Notes: generated by a model not told the origin, from the sequence alone. DNA of 64,000 nucleotides from Teratosphaeria epicoccoides (GCA_021401465.1 JADDMT010000059.1:1-64000); one strand, 5' to 3'; numbered from the stretch's first letter, positions 1 to 9,916 are shown. Made by a program: numbers and translations.

Positions 1-2
1 TT

Positions 3-22
3 CCCCCCCCCCCCCCCCCCCC
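3..22. repeat. poly-C homopolymer at window edge
   Basis: A run of 20 C lies at the very start of the window, 64 bases beyond the TAF4 stop codon. It is a simple homopolymer and could be inflated or truncated by sequencing. No telomere-type hexamer repeat accompanies it. Confidence 0.9.
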
Positions 23-85
23 GAAGCCAAACAAGCATAAACGCTCTCAGGAACGACATTCCCACTCCCCGCCCCCACCCCGTCC

Positions 86-2005
86 TCAAGCCAACCTCGA
101 AAACGCCCTCTCCATGGCAATCTTCTCCTTCCCATCCCTCTCGAGCACGTACGCCCAATCCCGCGGCTGGATACCCTTCCCCCCTTCTCCATCCTCCCGC
201 CAATCGCCCCACTCAACCACCTTCTCCGCCGGCGCCGCACCCTGCGACAACCCGGCTCGCGCCGTACCAGTGGCGCCCGGACTCGCGCCTTCGCTCTTCA
301 TCGCCGCTGGCGTCGCCGGCCCAGATCCAGCGGGTTTCGCCGCCTTGGCGTACTTGTTCGTCAAGTCGCTGCCAGTGCCCGTCATCCACGAATACTTTTT
401 GCCTTTGCTGCCCAGCGCCATCATGGCCGCGGTCTGGTTGGTCGTCTTAGCGCCGTCATCTTGCTTGGCGTCCTTGGCGAGCTTGGTGGCTTCCTTTTTG
501 GACATCTTGGTCTCAGGCGCTGCTTCGGGGGTCTGATTCTCGATCGCAGCCTCTTCTGCCGCGTTGGCGGCCTCTTGAGCACGTTGACGCCGCGCTTCGC
601 GTCGCTTGACGCGCTCATCCTCTGCCGCCTTGTCGCGCTTGGCCAGGTCGCGGAGAGCCGTGGCGACTGAGCCGGTGAAGGAGACGGTGTGCCGTGGCTG
701 TGGAGTGCCCGCGTGGCGGCCACTCGCGCCATTCGGCAACGCGCCGTTGGTCTCTGCGCCTGGCACGTGGTCCCATTGAGAACCAGTCACATTTTCTGGT
801 ACCACATCCTCCTCCCGCCTCTCGCCCTCTCCTACGGCCACGTCGGCAAACTCTGGTGGCACCCTCCCGTGATCGCCATACTTCCTCGCTCGTGCCAATG
901 CAAACGCCTCGTCGACCAGGCCGCGCATCCGCTCCTGTGCCGCCAGACTGATCAGACTCATAATCTGCTCAAATGGCGCTCCCCGCTCGGCAGTGTACTC
1001 TGGTCTCGTGTCGACGGCTGCGATGCCCTGGGTGCCATTCGTCAGCACATGGGTCCGCGGCTCGTCCAATCGCTTATAGAGCCCCTGAACCTGAGGCTGA
1101 ACACCCTCGTCGGTCGTCTTAGCCATGTAGCGCTTCCTGACCACGTTGGTCAAGAGGAACTGGTTGTTCATGTGATACTGCTGTGTCTCTGCCCGCTGCC
1201 TGGCTGCCTGTTCTCGTTTCCTTTTCACATCCGCCTCGATCTGCTCTTGACTCTGTGGCGGGCCCATGGTGCCTGCGTATGCGCCGTTGGGACCGTTCTG
1301 GCTGCCCAAGGAGGTCGACTGAGTCAGAACGTTGAAGCTGCCGTTTGGCGTCGCGGTGCTGCTTCCGAAGGACGATGGCTGCGTGCTGGCGAAGCTGCTG
1401 TGCTGGTTCTGGAATGTCATGTGCATATAATTCTCTTCCTCTTTCAGGTTAATGCCGGAACCGAAGAGGGTGTCGCCAAAGTCCTCGGCGTTGATCCGCT
1501 CGTCCTTCTCGTCCTTGTTCGGTCGGGGCGGCGGAGGCATCATGTGCGAGCTGTTCTGTGCGGCGGGTGGACTCATGTGCTGTTGGCTGACGGGCGTCGG
1601 GGGTTGCGAATTCCACTGTGGCTGATTCTGTTGCTGCTGAAAGGGCGGGTGTGGCTGGGCGGGACTGTAGGAATTCTGTGGACTGCCGGCATACCCGCCC
1701 GGACTGGTGCCATACGGCGACTGCGGCGCATACGGATTGCTGGGATATGCGATGCCCGGCAGGCCATGCGGCGATGACGGGTAGGGGGGCATGACGGGAC
1801 CACCCCCGCCGCCGCCGCCGCCGCCTCCTCCCTGATGCGGCGGCGACCGAGCATCAGGCGACAGGCGCTGTCTCTTGGCGGGCGGTGCGCCATACACGCC
1901 GCCGTTGGGGGAGGCGGCGCCGGATGGGTTGTACGCGTGAGGCGAAAAGGCTCGAGGCGCAGGCGGCTGCTTCACGGGCGGCGACATGGACGCGTTGGAG
2001 GACAT
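86..2005 (-). CDS. TAF4: TFIID subunit 4 (TAF4 C-terminal domain family)
   Basis: An uninterrupted 639-residue frame with an ATG at 2003-2005 and TGA at 86-88. The first 190 residues are Pro/Ser/Gln/Gly-rich and disordered, with a run of 11 Gly near residue 60. A conserved segment around residues 285-380 (NNQFLLTNVVRKR, then a helical stretch ending QERMRGLVDEAF) matches the TAF4 histone-fold/C-terminal region. A charged Arg/Lys/Glu coiled segment follows (about 455-490), and a C-terminal WGDWREDGEG...QPRDWAYVLERDG block closes the protein, as in fungal TAF4. It would act in the nucleus as part of TFIID, pairing with TAF12. It diverges from YSH1. Family assignment rests on motif recognition; the exact C-terminus could differ because an alternative frame stays open beyond the stop. 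Confidence 0.88.
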   Translation of the reverse strand: MSSNASMSPPVKQPPAPRAFSPHAYNPSGAASPNGGVYGAPPAKRQRLSPDARSPPHQGGGGGGGGGGGPVMPPYPSSPHGLPGIAYPSNPYAPQSPYGTSPGGYAGSPQNSYSPAQPHPPFQQQQNQPQWNSQPPTPVSQQHMSPPAAQNSSHMMPPPPRPNKDEKDERINAEDFGDTLFGSGINLKEEENYMHMTFQNQHSSFASTQPSSFGSSTATPNGSFNVLTQSTSLGSQNGPNGAYAGTMGPPQSQEQIEADVKRKREQAARQRAETQQYHMNNQFLLTNVVRKRYMAKTTDEGVQPQVQGLYKRLDEPRTHVLTNGTQGIAAVDTRPEYTAERGAPFEQIMSLISLAAQERMRGLVDEAFALARARKYGDHGRVPPEFADVAVGEGERREEDVVPENVTGSQWDHVPGAETNGALPNGASGRHAGTPQPRHTVSFTGSVATALRDLAKRDKAAEDERVKRREARRQRAQEAANAAEEAAIENQTPEAAPETKMSKKEATKLAKDAKQDDGAKTTNQTAAMMALGSKGKKYSWMTGTGSDLTNKYAKAAKPAGSGPATPAAMKSEGASPGATGTARAGLSQGAAPAEKVVEWGDWREDGEGGKGIQPRDWAYVLERDGKEKIAMERAFSRLA

Positions 2006-2672
2006 GGCGAGGGGGGTGCGCGCGATGTGTCGGTGGGTGTCTGTGGTCCTCTGCTGCGTGGTCGAGCTCAGGCGAGAGCCGACTCGTCGCTGCTGGGCCC
2101 TGGCGTCCTCCCTACCGCGCTCGCATCCGAGCCACGCTCTTTCTTTGAGCCCTTCGCGAATGCGATTGATGGTCGATTAATCAAAGTTGTTGGCGTGTGC
2201 GGGTGGATGGGGGAGGAGGGGGAGGAGGGGTTGGTGTGTGTGTCTGTGTGTGTGTGTCTCTGTGTGTGTGTCTGTGTGTGTGTCTGTGTGTGTGTGTGAT
2301 TCGCTGGCCGCTCGTGGCCCCCCGATCCTGGTGCCGTTGTCGCAGTCTCGACCATGAAATGACGCTCCCCTGCAATGACGGATGGTCCCGCTCGATGTAC
2401 ACAGTCTCCCACTACCTACATGTCGCACAGTCACCTCAGCCGAACGATGTCCTCCTCCTCCTCCTCCACACCATCACTTCCATCATCGCATCCAATCAAT
2501 CACTTCCCTCAATCAGTCGTCTAATCAAATATTGATTGACCCCACGATCACTACTGTCGCACACGAACGGTGATCCACCGGGCACAACACGCGTGTCAGC
2601 CACGCGCCCACCATCTCCACCCATGATCGCTCCTTCCGCCAACCCGCCCCGCCACACGCGCCCGACAACAGG
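2006..2672. promoter_or_regulatory. divergent promoter region TAF4/YSH1
   Basis: 667 bases separate the start codons of TAF4 (-) and YSH1 (+). The stretch holds a TG/TC microsatellite (2232-2299) and a short TCC/CTC run (about 2450-2467), and is otherwise pyrimidine-rich on the + strand near YSH1. No TATA box is obvious. I see no gene in it. Confidence 0.6.
2232..2299. repeat. (TG)n microsatellite with TC interruptions
   Basis: About 68 bases of alternating TG with five interruptions (TGTC, TCTC). It lies about 230 bases upstream of the TAF4 start. It could be length-variable between strains and could adopt Z-DNA, but no function is shown by the sequence. Confidence 0.92.
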
Positions 2673-5546
2673 ATGACGCCGAACAAACGCACCCACGGCG
2701 CCATGAGCGCGAACGCCAAGACGGACGACGACGATCCCGTCGCGCCGGAAGACGAACTGCGCTTCATGGCGCTGGGGGGCGGCGGCGAGGTCGGTCGCTC
2801 CTGCCACATCCTCGAATACAAGGGCAAAAAGGTCATGCTGGACGCGGGCGCCCATCCCGCGCACACCGGCTTCCAGTCATTGCCCTTCTACGACAACTAC
2901 GAGCTGAGTGAGATCGATCTGTTGCTGATCACCCAGTAAGTGCATCATCTCCTCCCCGCGCTCACGAGATGAAGAAGGCGCGAGGAGGAGCGGTCACCAC
3001 AGCATTGTCATCCATGTCACCCCCTGCTTACAGTCACTCCTCTGCTTCGGCCCCTCGGCCCCTCGGCCACTCCAGCGTAGTCTACATAGTCGACGTATGC
3101 CATCTTCCTTCTCCCCCTCCCCCAACTCCCATCCTTCCATCCTTCCATCCTTTCGTTGTGCCAGCTGTGGTGACAGCCCCCCCCCCCAAAGGCCTTCCAC
3201 CCCCAGAATCTTCCCCGCATCGGCAACAACTAACGAGCATCTCGCAGCTTCCACCTGGACCATGCCGCATCTCTGCCCTACGTCCTGGCCAAGACGGATT
3301 TCAACGGCGCCGTCTTCATGACCCACCCCACCAAGGCCATCTACAAGCACATCATGCAAGACTCCGTTCGCGTCCAGAACACCCGCGTTTCTTCCTCCGC
3401 CGGCGGCTCCGATGTCGTCGTCAGCGAACTCTTCAATGAGCAAGACGTGCTCGGCACCCTCTCCAAGATCCAGACCATCAGCTTCAACACCACCCACACC
3501 CACAATGGCATCCGCTTCACCCCATATCCCGCAGGCCACGTTCTCGGCGCCTGCATGTACGTCATCGAGATTGCCGGCCTCAACATCATGTTCACGGGCG
3601 ACTACAGTCGGGAACCGAATCGCCATTTGATCCCCGCTTCTGTTCCGCGGAACGTCAAGATCGACTGCTTGATCACCGAGTCCACCTTCGGCATATCCAC
3701 GTACGAGTCCAGGCACGAGCGAGAAGTGCGTCTGCTGAAGTACATCACCCGCATCCTGGATCGAGATGGACGCGTTCTCATGCCCGTGTTTGCCCTGGGT
3801 GGCGCCCAGGAATTGCTTCTCATCCTCGAGGACTATTGGGAGCGCAATCGAGAAAAGATGCACAAGTATCCCATCTACTTTGCCTCTTCGCTGGCACGGA
3901 AATGCATGGTCGTCTACCAAACCTACATCGACTCCATGAACGACTCCATCAAATCCAAATTCCAAGCCGGACAGATGGCTGCGGATGGGTCCAAGCGAGG
4001 ACCGTGGGACTTCGAGCACGTGCGCGCGCTGAAGAGTCTGGACCGCTTCGAGGACAACGGTCCGTGCGTCATGCTGGCCAGTCCAGGCATGCTGCAGAAC
4101 GGCGTCTCGCGCACCCTGTTGGAGCGATGGGGCACGAGTGAGAAGAACGGAGTCGTGATGACCGGGTACTCGGTCGAAGGGACCATGGCGCGCAAGCTCC
4201 TGAACGGCGCGGATCAGATCCCGCAAATCATGACGAATCGCCTGGGCCAGGCGGGTGTGTTGGGAAAGAAGCTGGGAGCCGATCAGGAGCCCATGCTCGC
4301 CCGGCGATGCACCGTGGAAGAAGAGACGTTCGCCGCGCATGTAGATGGCACGGCCAATCGGGAGTTCATCGAAGAGGTGAATGCACCGGTCGTCATACTG
4401 GTGCATGGGGAGAAGCATGCCATGGGCCGACTGAAGTCGCGACTGGCAAGTACCCAAAAGTTCAAGGTGTACAATCCGGAGAATATCGTGTGGGTCAAAA
4501 TACCATTCCGGCAAGACAAGGTGGCAAGAGTGGTCGGACGGCTGGCCAACCAGTTCTCGCCGCCATCTCTCCTACCATCGCCGCCCGCCAGCGACGGCGA
4601 AGAAGATGAAACCATTGAGGAGAAGGGAGAGAAGAAGAAAAAGATCAAGCACGAAGACGCTCAAGTCCTGAGCGGCGTGCTTGTTCAGAATGACTTCAAA
4701 CTCCAGCTGATGGCACCGGAAGATCTGAAAGAATATGCTGGCCTGACCACCACCACCATTCTCTGCCGGCAGCGCATCGCACTACCAGCGGCCGGTCCCG
4801 ACCTCATCAAATGGGCGCTCGAATCTTCCTTCGGACCCGTCGACACCATCGCCGACTCGGACCCGTCGACCAAGAGGGAGGAAGACCGGCCGAACGGCAC
4901 GCCCAACGGCAAGGTCATGGAGCACGCAGACGAAGAACTACCCCGCCAGGAAGTCATGACCTACGGAGTCATGAACGGCGCCGTCACCGTCGTCTGCATC
5001 CAGCCCTCCGGCGAAGTCGACATCGAATGGGAAGGCAACATGATCAACGACGGCATCGCAGACAACGTCGCAGGCATCTTGATGGGCATCGAGACCTCGA
5101 TGGCGGCGGTGCGGCACAGCAGTCACCCGCATAGCCATTCCCACTCCCACTCCCACCGGGACGGCGACGAGATCAAACGCGAGGATGCCGGAGATAAGGC
5201 TCTGCAGGCGAAGCTCCGACGACGGCAACAGTACGGCACCACCTCATCCCGCCTGGACCACCTCTTCGTGCTTCTGGAGTCGCATTTCGGCGAGGAGGCT
5301 CTGACTCCCCTGCCTTCGCCGCGTCGGCCGCTGGAGCTGCAAGGCGAGGCCGTCGAGCCGGTGGCCAGAGAGAAGTGGGAGGCGGCGGAGCTGACGCGGC
5401 TGCACGCGGCGGGCCTGCTGGTGCCGGGCGTGGAAATCCGGGATAAGGGTGCCGTCGGCGTGGTGTGGTTGGAGACGCTCGAGGTGGAGAGCGAGAGTAA
5501 AATCTTGAAATTGGGGATCCAGATTATCGTTGATAAAGTCGTTTGA
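2673..5546 (+). CDS. YSH1: CPSF73-type mRNA 3'-end endonuclease
   Basis: Exons 2673-2935 and 3248-5546 give 853 residues. The 312-nt intron (GTAAGT...CGCAG) splits the His codon of motif 1, so splicing rebuilds THFHLDHAAS with HxHxDH at residues 88-93, the zinc-binding signature of metallo-beta-lactamase/beta-CASP nucleases. Further motifs follow: GGGGEVGRSC near residue 32, FTGDYSRE, LITESTFG, and the beta-CASP blocks VFALGGAQELLLIL and LASPGMLQNG. The C-terminal third carries an acidic/Lys-rich insert (about residues 625-650), a His-Ser repeat near 5115-5157 and the Ysh1 C-terminal domain. It cleaves pre-mRNA before polyadenylation in the CPF complex. An in-frame ATG 10 codons downstream (MSANAKTD) is an alternative start. 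The intron is much longer than others in this window. Confidence 0.95.
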
Positions 5547-6629
5547 GGCTGGGCTTGTCACGAGGGTGGGGGGGGATGCAGAATCGTGGGGGGACAGTGC
5601 GTGCATGTTGGGGGTGGTGTACTACAGCCGCCGCCGGTCTAGTCAGTCCCCTTTTGCCCACTCTAGAAGCGAAAGATAGACCGTATCCCCTCAATCATCC
5701 TCCTATTTCCTGGACCGCCCCCTCCCGCCGACACCAACCCAACTCATCTGATAACCCTCCACCAAACACCCCTGTAGTACGCACCAACTTTGAATCTCCC
5801 AAACCACCCCTCTTAAACATCCCTCCCGCCCTCCCCCGCCAAAAGAAAAAACGAAAAGAGAACACGAAAAGAAAAAAACGAAAAGAAAACACGAAAAGAG
5901 AACATGAAAAGAAAAAACGAAAAGAGAACACGAAAAGAAAAAGCGAAAAGAGAACACGAAAAGAAAAAAACGAAAACAAAAAACAAAAAGAAAACACGAA
6001 AAGAAAGAACGAAAAGAAAAAACGAAAAGAAAAGACCTGAAGAAAAAACGAGAAGAGAAAACGAAAAGAAAACACGAAAAGAAAAAACGAAAAAAAGAAA
6101 AAAACGTAAAGAAAAAAGGGAAAGAAAAAAAGAGAAAGAAGAGACAGACGACCATACCGCACCACCCGACCCCTGACGAGTCCCGCTCCTCCCAGCCTCC
6201 GCCTCCCCTTGGAACCCCCCGCGCCCCCTGTGCCCGTCGTGCGCGGGGACGTCCGCGTCCGCGTCCGAGTCGTCGTCTCCTCGGCTCCTTCACCTTGGCT
6301 TGCAGCGTTTTTGGCGGGAGGATGCGGATATGGCGTCGGCGCGTCGATGCTTGGGGCGGGGTGCTCGAGCGCGCCAAACAGGAGTGTTGGTGGTTCGTTT
6401 AGGGCGGTATGAAGAAAGCGGAAGCAGAGAGCGAGGGAAGAGGGAACAAGGGCGGCTTGGTGAGAATCGCTTCAGGGTTGTCATTACGGATTGAGATTTC
6501 TGTCGTGCTGTACGTTACTACTACAAGATATGACGGTACATTGTGAAGGAGATTCCTTGCTGATCATCCATTCATACTTCTCAAGCATCCTTCTCTGATC
6601 TCGCCGCAAGCCAGTGGCAATGTACTTCC
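5547..6629. other. gene-free stretch with purine tract between YSH1 and HSP20
   Basis: 1,083 bases between two convergent genes. The first 290 bases are C/T-rich, then comes the purine tract (5841-6152, listed separately), then GC-rich sequence. The long Phe-rich frame on the opposite strand is only the purine tract read backwards. I see no gene here. Confidence 0.7.
5841..6152. repeat. purine-rich degenerate minisatellite
   Basis: About 310 bases that are almost entirely A and G on the + strand, built from loose copies of units such as CGAAAAGA and GAAAAGAGAACAC with single C or T interruptions. Spacing between ACG/ACACG interruptions is irregular, about 10-17 bases. Such polypurine strands can form triplex DNA. 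It lies in the 3' region shared by YSH1 and the heat-shock gene. Confidence 0.9.
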
Positions 6630-7745
6630 TCACTCGACATCCACCTTCTTCACCTCGACAAAGTCGCTGTCGAGCTTTGGCACCTCGATCCTTAAAATGC
6701 CGTCCTGCAACCTCGCGCTGATCGCCTCGATGTCGATCTGAGCCGGGACCGCGCGAGAGCCCAGGCGTACCTTTCTCTCAAATGCTCCGACCTTGCGCTC
6801 GTCCAGTGCAAGCGTCTTCAGTGTATCCTCGTCAGCGGGGCGATAAATGACACCGGCAATGCTGAGCTCCGATTTCTCGGCATCCCAGTTGACACCGACG
6901 TCTTCTTTCTTGGCGCCTGGGAGAGAGACGTGGACGATGAAGCTCTCTGTCGTGTCGAATACGTCGACTTCTGGTTTGTGGTCATCATTCTTGTTGTTGT
7001 TGTCATTGCCGCCGAAGAGCTGGGCTTGGAACATCTCAGCTAGGTGTCCGAAATCCATGGGGCTGCCGAAGCCAAAGCCGTGACGATCGTGGCCTCCAAG
7101 TGGGCCACCACGACCGCCATGTGGACCGCCGCGGCCTCGACCACCGAAGCCCCTGCCGAAGCCAGCGTGACGTCCATCAGGGTGGCAGCGTGGGCCCGGA
7201 GCGTGGTGCCGGCCAGGGCCCTTGCGACCACGGCGTCCATTTGTCGCGGGGGGTGAGCCGGGTTCACGAGACTCGAGTGATTCCTCTTCCGCATCGTGCT
7301 CCATCTCGGTTGGGCCTTCCTCACCGGAGCCGTCCTGGAAGTCTGAAGGGGGCGGAGGACCCCTTGGCCGTCCGTGGTGATGACCATGCGGCGGTCCGTG
7401 CCTGCCACGATGCGGCATTGGGCCGACTGGGAAGCGCTCCTGGCCCGCGTGTTCTGCTGGCGCTTCTTCATCAGAGCCATGTTGATGCTCCGGTGGTGGT
7501 GGAGGGCCTCTCGGTCCCGAGCCGGGTGGTGGCGGGGCGTGGCGATGACGGTGGCGCGGGCCGTGTCTGCCACCGCATGGCATCGGACCAAATGGGAAGC
7601 CAGGCCAGCCGTGCTGTTCATTCTCGGATTCACCGGCCCACTCGCGGCCGCCGAAGAAGGGGTGCTGGGAGGCCTGCTCCTCCATGCTGGCAACGAAGTC
7701 CCAAAACGAAGCGGTGTTGTTGTAATACGACAGTCTTGAAGCCAT
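6630..7745 (-). CDS. Hsp20/alpha-crystallin small heat-shock protein with expanded His/Pro/Gly linker
   Basis: 371 residues from the ATG at 7743-7745; the frame is open 84 bases further but without another ATG. Residues 1-32 contain FWDFVASMEEQ, an aromatic N-terminus typical of fungal Hsp20s. Residues 50-93 and 105-145 are two copies of one unit (GPMP...GRHGP...RGPPPP...EE), rich in His, Pro and acidic residues. Residues 195-230 are Gly/His/Arg-rich. The alpha-crystallin domain spans about 258-356 (VDVFDTTESFIVHVSLPGAK to DGILRIEVPK), with the GxLxxxxP-like strand ADEDTLKTLALDERKVGAFER inside. It should act as an ATP-independent holdase. A TATA box and a step-type heat-shock element lie upstream. 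The protein is longer than most family members (usually about 150-250). Confidence 0.93.
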   Translation of the reverse strand: MASRLSYYNNTASFWDFVASMEEQASQHPFFGGREWAGESENEQHGWPGFPFGPMPCGGRHGPRHRHRHAPPPPGSGPRGPPPPPEHQHGSDEEAPAEHAGQERFPVGPMPHRGRHGPPHGHHHGRPRGPPPPSDFQDGSGEEGPTEMEHDAEEESLESREPGSPPATNGRRGRKGPGRHHAPGPRCHPDGRHAGFGRGFGGRGRGGPHGGRGGPLGGHDRHGFGFGSPMDFGHLAEMFQAQLFGGNDNNNKNDDHKPEVDVFDTTESFIVHVSLPGAKKEDVGVNWDAEKSELSIAGVIYRPADEDTLKTLALDERKVGAFERKVRLGSRAVPAQIDIEAISARLQDGILRIEVPKLDSDFVEVKKVDVE

Positions 7746-7809
7746 GGTTGCTCGTGTGATGGTGTGACGGAGAGAAACGATACAGCGTTCACATCCCAGC
7801 AGCTCGGTC

Positions 7810-7816
7810 TTTATAC
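7810..7816 (-). promoter_or_regulatory. TATA box of the HSP20 gene
   Basis: On the minus strand the sequence reads GTATAAA, 65-71 bases upstream of the HSP20 ATG, a normal distance for a strongly inducible fungal promoter. Confidence 0.6.
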
Positions 7817-7914
7817 GCCTCTGACCCACCTGTAGGCAACAAGAAAGTAGGCACCAAGCGCGTCGTCAGCCACAGTGTCGTCGGCCTCGTACGAGCACTA
7901 TCGGCGGCAGACTA

Positions 7915-7947
7915 GAACGACACAGAAGGCCGGTGAAAGCCACAGAA
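7915..7947 (-). promoter_or_regulatory. step-type heat-shock element
   Basis: Four GAA triplets start at 7915, 7925, 7935 and 7945, exactly 10 bases apart (GAA-N7 repeated). Read from the HSP20 side this is TTC-N7-TTC-N7-TTC-N7-TTC, the step-type arrangement bound by fungal heat-shock factor. It lies 170-202 bases upstream of the HSP20 ATG. Binding is inferred from the pattern and the downstream gene. Confidence 0.6.
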
Positions 7948-8257
7948 GCACGTGGAGCACGCATTCTAGGCTGCCGTGCGCCACGTCTTGCGAAAAGTAG
8001 TGCACGTCGGCCTGGAAGCCAAGTGAGCTAAGTGCAAAAGTAGCTGTCTCCACCGACAGTAGCGTGGCCAATAAACGTGTTTTGACGCGTCGATCAATCG
8101 AGTCCCCGGCGGCCGAGAGATCTCCCGAGGTCGGCCGACAGATTCATCGGCTCCGACTCGGCCCGCCTCCACCGCCAATCAAATGGTCGCAACGGCTCAC
8201 TCGGTCACGGCACGCGTAACGCGACTGGGAGGTTGACGAAAGCTCCAGCCACGGACA

Positions 8258-9916
8258 ATGGAGGCATCAGAGCGGATAGATGGCTCACACGCTGCGCCCT
8301 CGTCATGTGGACGACTGATCGCATACATCGCACCCGAGATAGCCAAAATCCGAGTCGCAGAAACCCATTCTCCCCGACACTGCGTCGAGTTGAGCTTCGG
8401 CGTGCCCGCCAAACACGTCACCGGCCTGAAGTGGTCAGAGGATGGCTCATGGCTGGCGGTCTGTTCACACAGCGCCGTTGAAGTACTTGATGTCGAGGGT
8501 GCGGGCCGACGTGTCCGACTCGACAACGGCAGCGGTGGGCTTGGCTGCTTCCGATCGGTCGACTTGCTTTCCGACCAGCTCTTGACCACCTGGGAGTTTG
8601 GTCACGCGAAATGGTGGCATCTCAAGACCGGCAGGTGCGGAGAGCTACCACATGTCAAGACCGTCACCGCCACGCCAGCTTGGCAAGTGCGACCGAGCCC
8701 TGCCAAAGAAGTGCCGCCTGTCCTCGCCATCCTGTCGCGGCAAAGCGGCGAGGACACTCTCTCGCTGCAATGCCTCGGCAATCAGACGGCGTCGGTGTCG
8801 ACCACGAAAGTACCCGGCGACACCCGCACCATGTCGTGGTCGCCGGACGGTCGTTGGCTGGCTCTCAACGGCACTCCGTACACGTCGCCGTGCCTCCATA
8901 TCTACACCGCGGGTGGTCACCATTACAAAGCATTGGACGGCCACGACCGTGCCTTCGAGCGCGGCACGAGGCGAAGGCCGGAAGATCAGTCGAGTCTGGT
9001 CGGCATCAAGGAAGTTGCCTGGTCTCCGAGCGGTCAAGTCCTCGCCCTGTCCAGACACAATGGCAGTGTCGCGCTTCTCAACACCAGAACGTTCGGGTCT
9101 CGAGCCAGTATCGAGCACTTCACAACAATCGATCAGTCAAATCTAGCTTCCGAAGATCAAGCGCCAATATTCGAGGAGTCAGTGGCGGCGTCAGGGGAGC
9201 GATCCTACATTCGAGCTGCGCACCCATTCTCGCCTCCGCGATCAGAACTCAACGACGAGCAGCATGTCATCAATCAAGGCGTCGTGGAACTGAGCTTCAG
9301 CTGTGACGGATCTTACCTTGCGACCCGAGACGCTAGGATGCAAAGCACCGTCTGGGTCTGGAACATCGCTACGCTATCTGCTCAAGCGGTGCTGATCCAG
9401 CACGGTAACGTTCGCAAGTTGCACTGGCACCCGGTGCATCCAGCAGTACTGATGATTGACTGCGGTGAGAGCATTGCATACATCTACAACGTGTCCATAC
9501 CGGATGCACCACAGCCGCATCCTGTGTCTCTGTCGGGCGTCAAGTCGCTATCCTGGGTGCCTCTACGCAGAGGTGCCAAGTCCGCCATTCTGGCATCGTC
9601 TCGCTCCACCTTCCGCATCCTCTACCCGGAAGGCCGAGACGAGAATGTGGAAGCTGTTGTGCCTCGGCGCGCGCCTGATGTCGGCGCGGCGTTCGAGGAA
9701 GGCGCGAGCGAGGACTCGCTCATGGATATGTTGTCTGGTCGCAAGCCTTTGCCATCACGGTCAGACGATTCCTACACGCGACGAGTCGACATGGAGGTCG
9801 ATGAGGAAGACGAGTGTGCCACGAGTGCACGGCTTGATGACACGTTTAGACAGAAACGAAGGGCGCCCGTCGGACCGATCGAGATCGATCCGCTTGACGA
9901 CAGCCAGATCTTCTAG
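8258..9916 (+). CDS. WRAP73/Wdr8-like WD-repeat protein
   Basis: 552 residues in one exon, ATG at 8258. WD-type strands recur along the protein: VTGLKWSEDGSWLAVCS, MSWSPDGRWLALNG, GIKEVAWSPSGQVLALSR, VELSFSCDGSYLATRDA and VRKLHWHPVHPAVLMIDCG. The order and spacing, especially SPSGQVLALSRHNGSVALLN followed by a loop and then STVWVWNIATLSAQAVL, match WRAP73/Wdr8. In fission yeast Wdr8 works with Msd1 at spindle-pole bodies to anchor microtubule minus ends; that role is inferred here. The C-terminal 90 residues are acidic and disordered. It shares a promoter region with the heat-shock gene. Confidence 0.78.
   Translation: MEASERIDGSHAAPSSCGRLIAYIAPEIAKIRVAETHSPRHCVELSFGVPAKHVTGLKWSEDGSWLAVCSHSAVEVLDVEGAGRRVRLDNGSGGLGCFRSVDLLSDQLLTTWEFGHAKWWHLKTGRCGELPHVKTVTATPAWQVRPSPAKEVPPVLAILSRQSGEDTLSLQCLGNQTASVSTTKVPGDTRTMSWSPDGRWLALNGTPYTSPCLHIYTAGGHHYKALDGHDRAFERGTRRRPEDQSSLVGIKEVAWSPSGQVLALSRHNGSVALLNTRTFGSRASIEHFTTIDQSNLASEDQAPIFEESVAASGERSYIRAAHPFSPPRSELNDEQHVINQGVVELSFSCDGSYLATRDARMQSTVWVWNIATLSAQAVLIQHGNVRKLHWHPVHPAVLMIDCGESIAYIYNVSIPDAPQPHPVSLSGVKSLSWVPLRRGAKSAILASSRSTFRILYPEGRDENVEAVVPRRAPDVGAAFEEGASEDSLMDMLSGRKPLPSRSDDSYTRRVDMEVDEEDECATSARLDDTFRQKRRAPVGPIEIDPLDDSQIF

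Larger units (their letters stand above)
7746..8257. promoter_or_regulatory. divergent promoter HSP20 / WRAP73-like gene
   Basis: 512 bases between the start codons of the heat-shock gene (-) and the WD gene (+). The half near HSP20 holds a TATA box and a GAA ladder, listed separately. The other half (8000-8257) shows no motif I can name. Confidence 0.65.

Noticed and set aside
3..22. Poly-C run as a possible telomere or contig end
   Set aside because: No TTAGGG-type repeat is present; it is a plain homopolymer.
689..1777. Long open frame on the + strand opposite TAF4
   Set aside because: It is the mirror of the TAF4 coding sequence; its composition (Leu/Arg/Val-rich, no motif) is typical of an antisense shadow.
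2994..4514. 506-codon frame on the minus strand over YSH1
   Set aside because: It lies opposite the well-conserved YSH1 exon and its intron, has no recognisable domain, and arises from GC-rich codon bias.
5695..6377. Phe/Ser-rich minus-strand frames suggesting a membrane protein
   Set aside because: They are only the reverse reading of the A/G-rich tract and carry no real sequence complexity.
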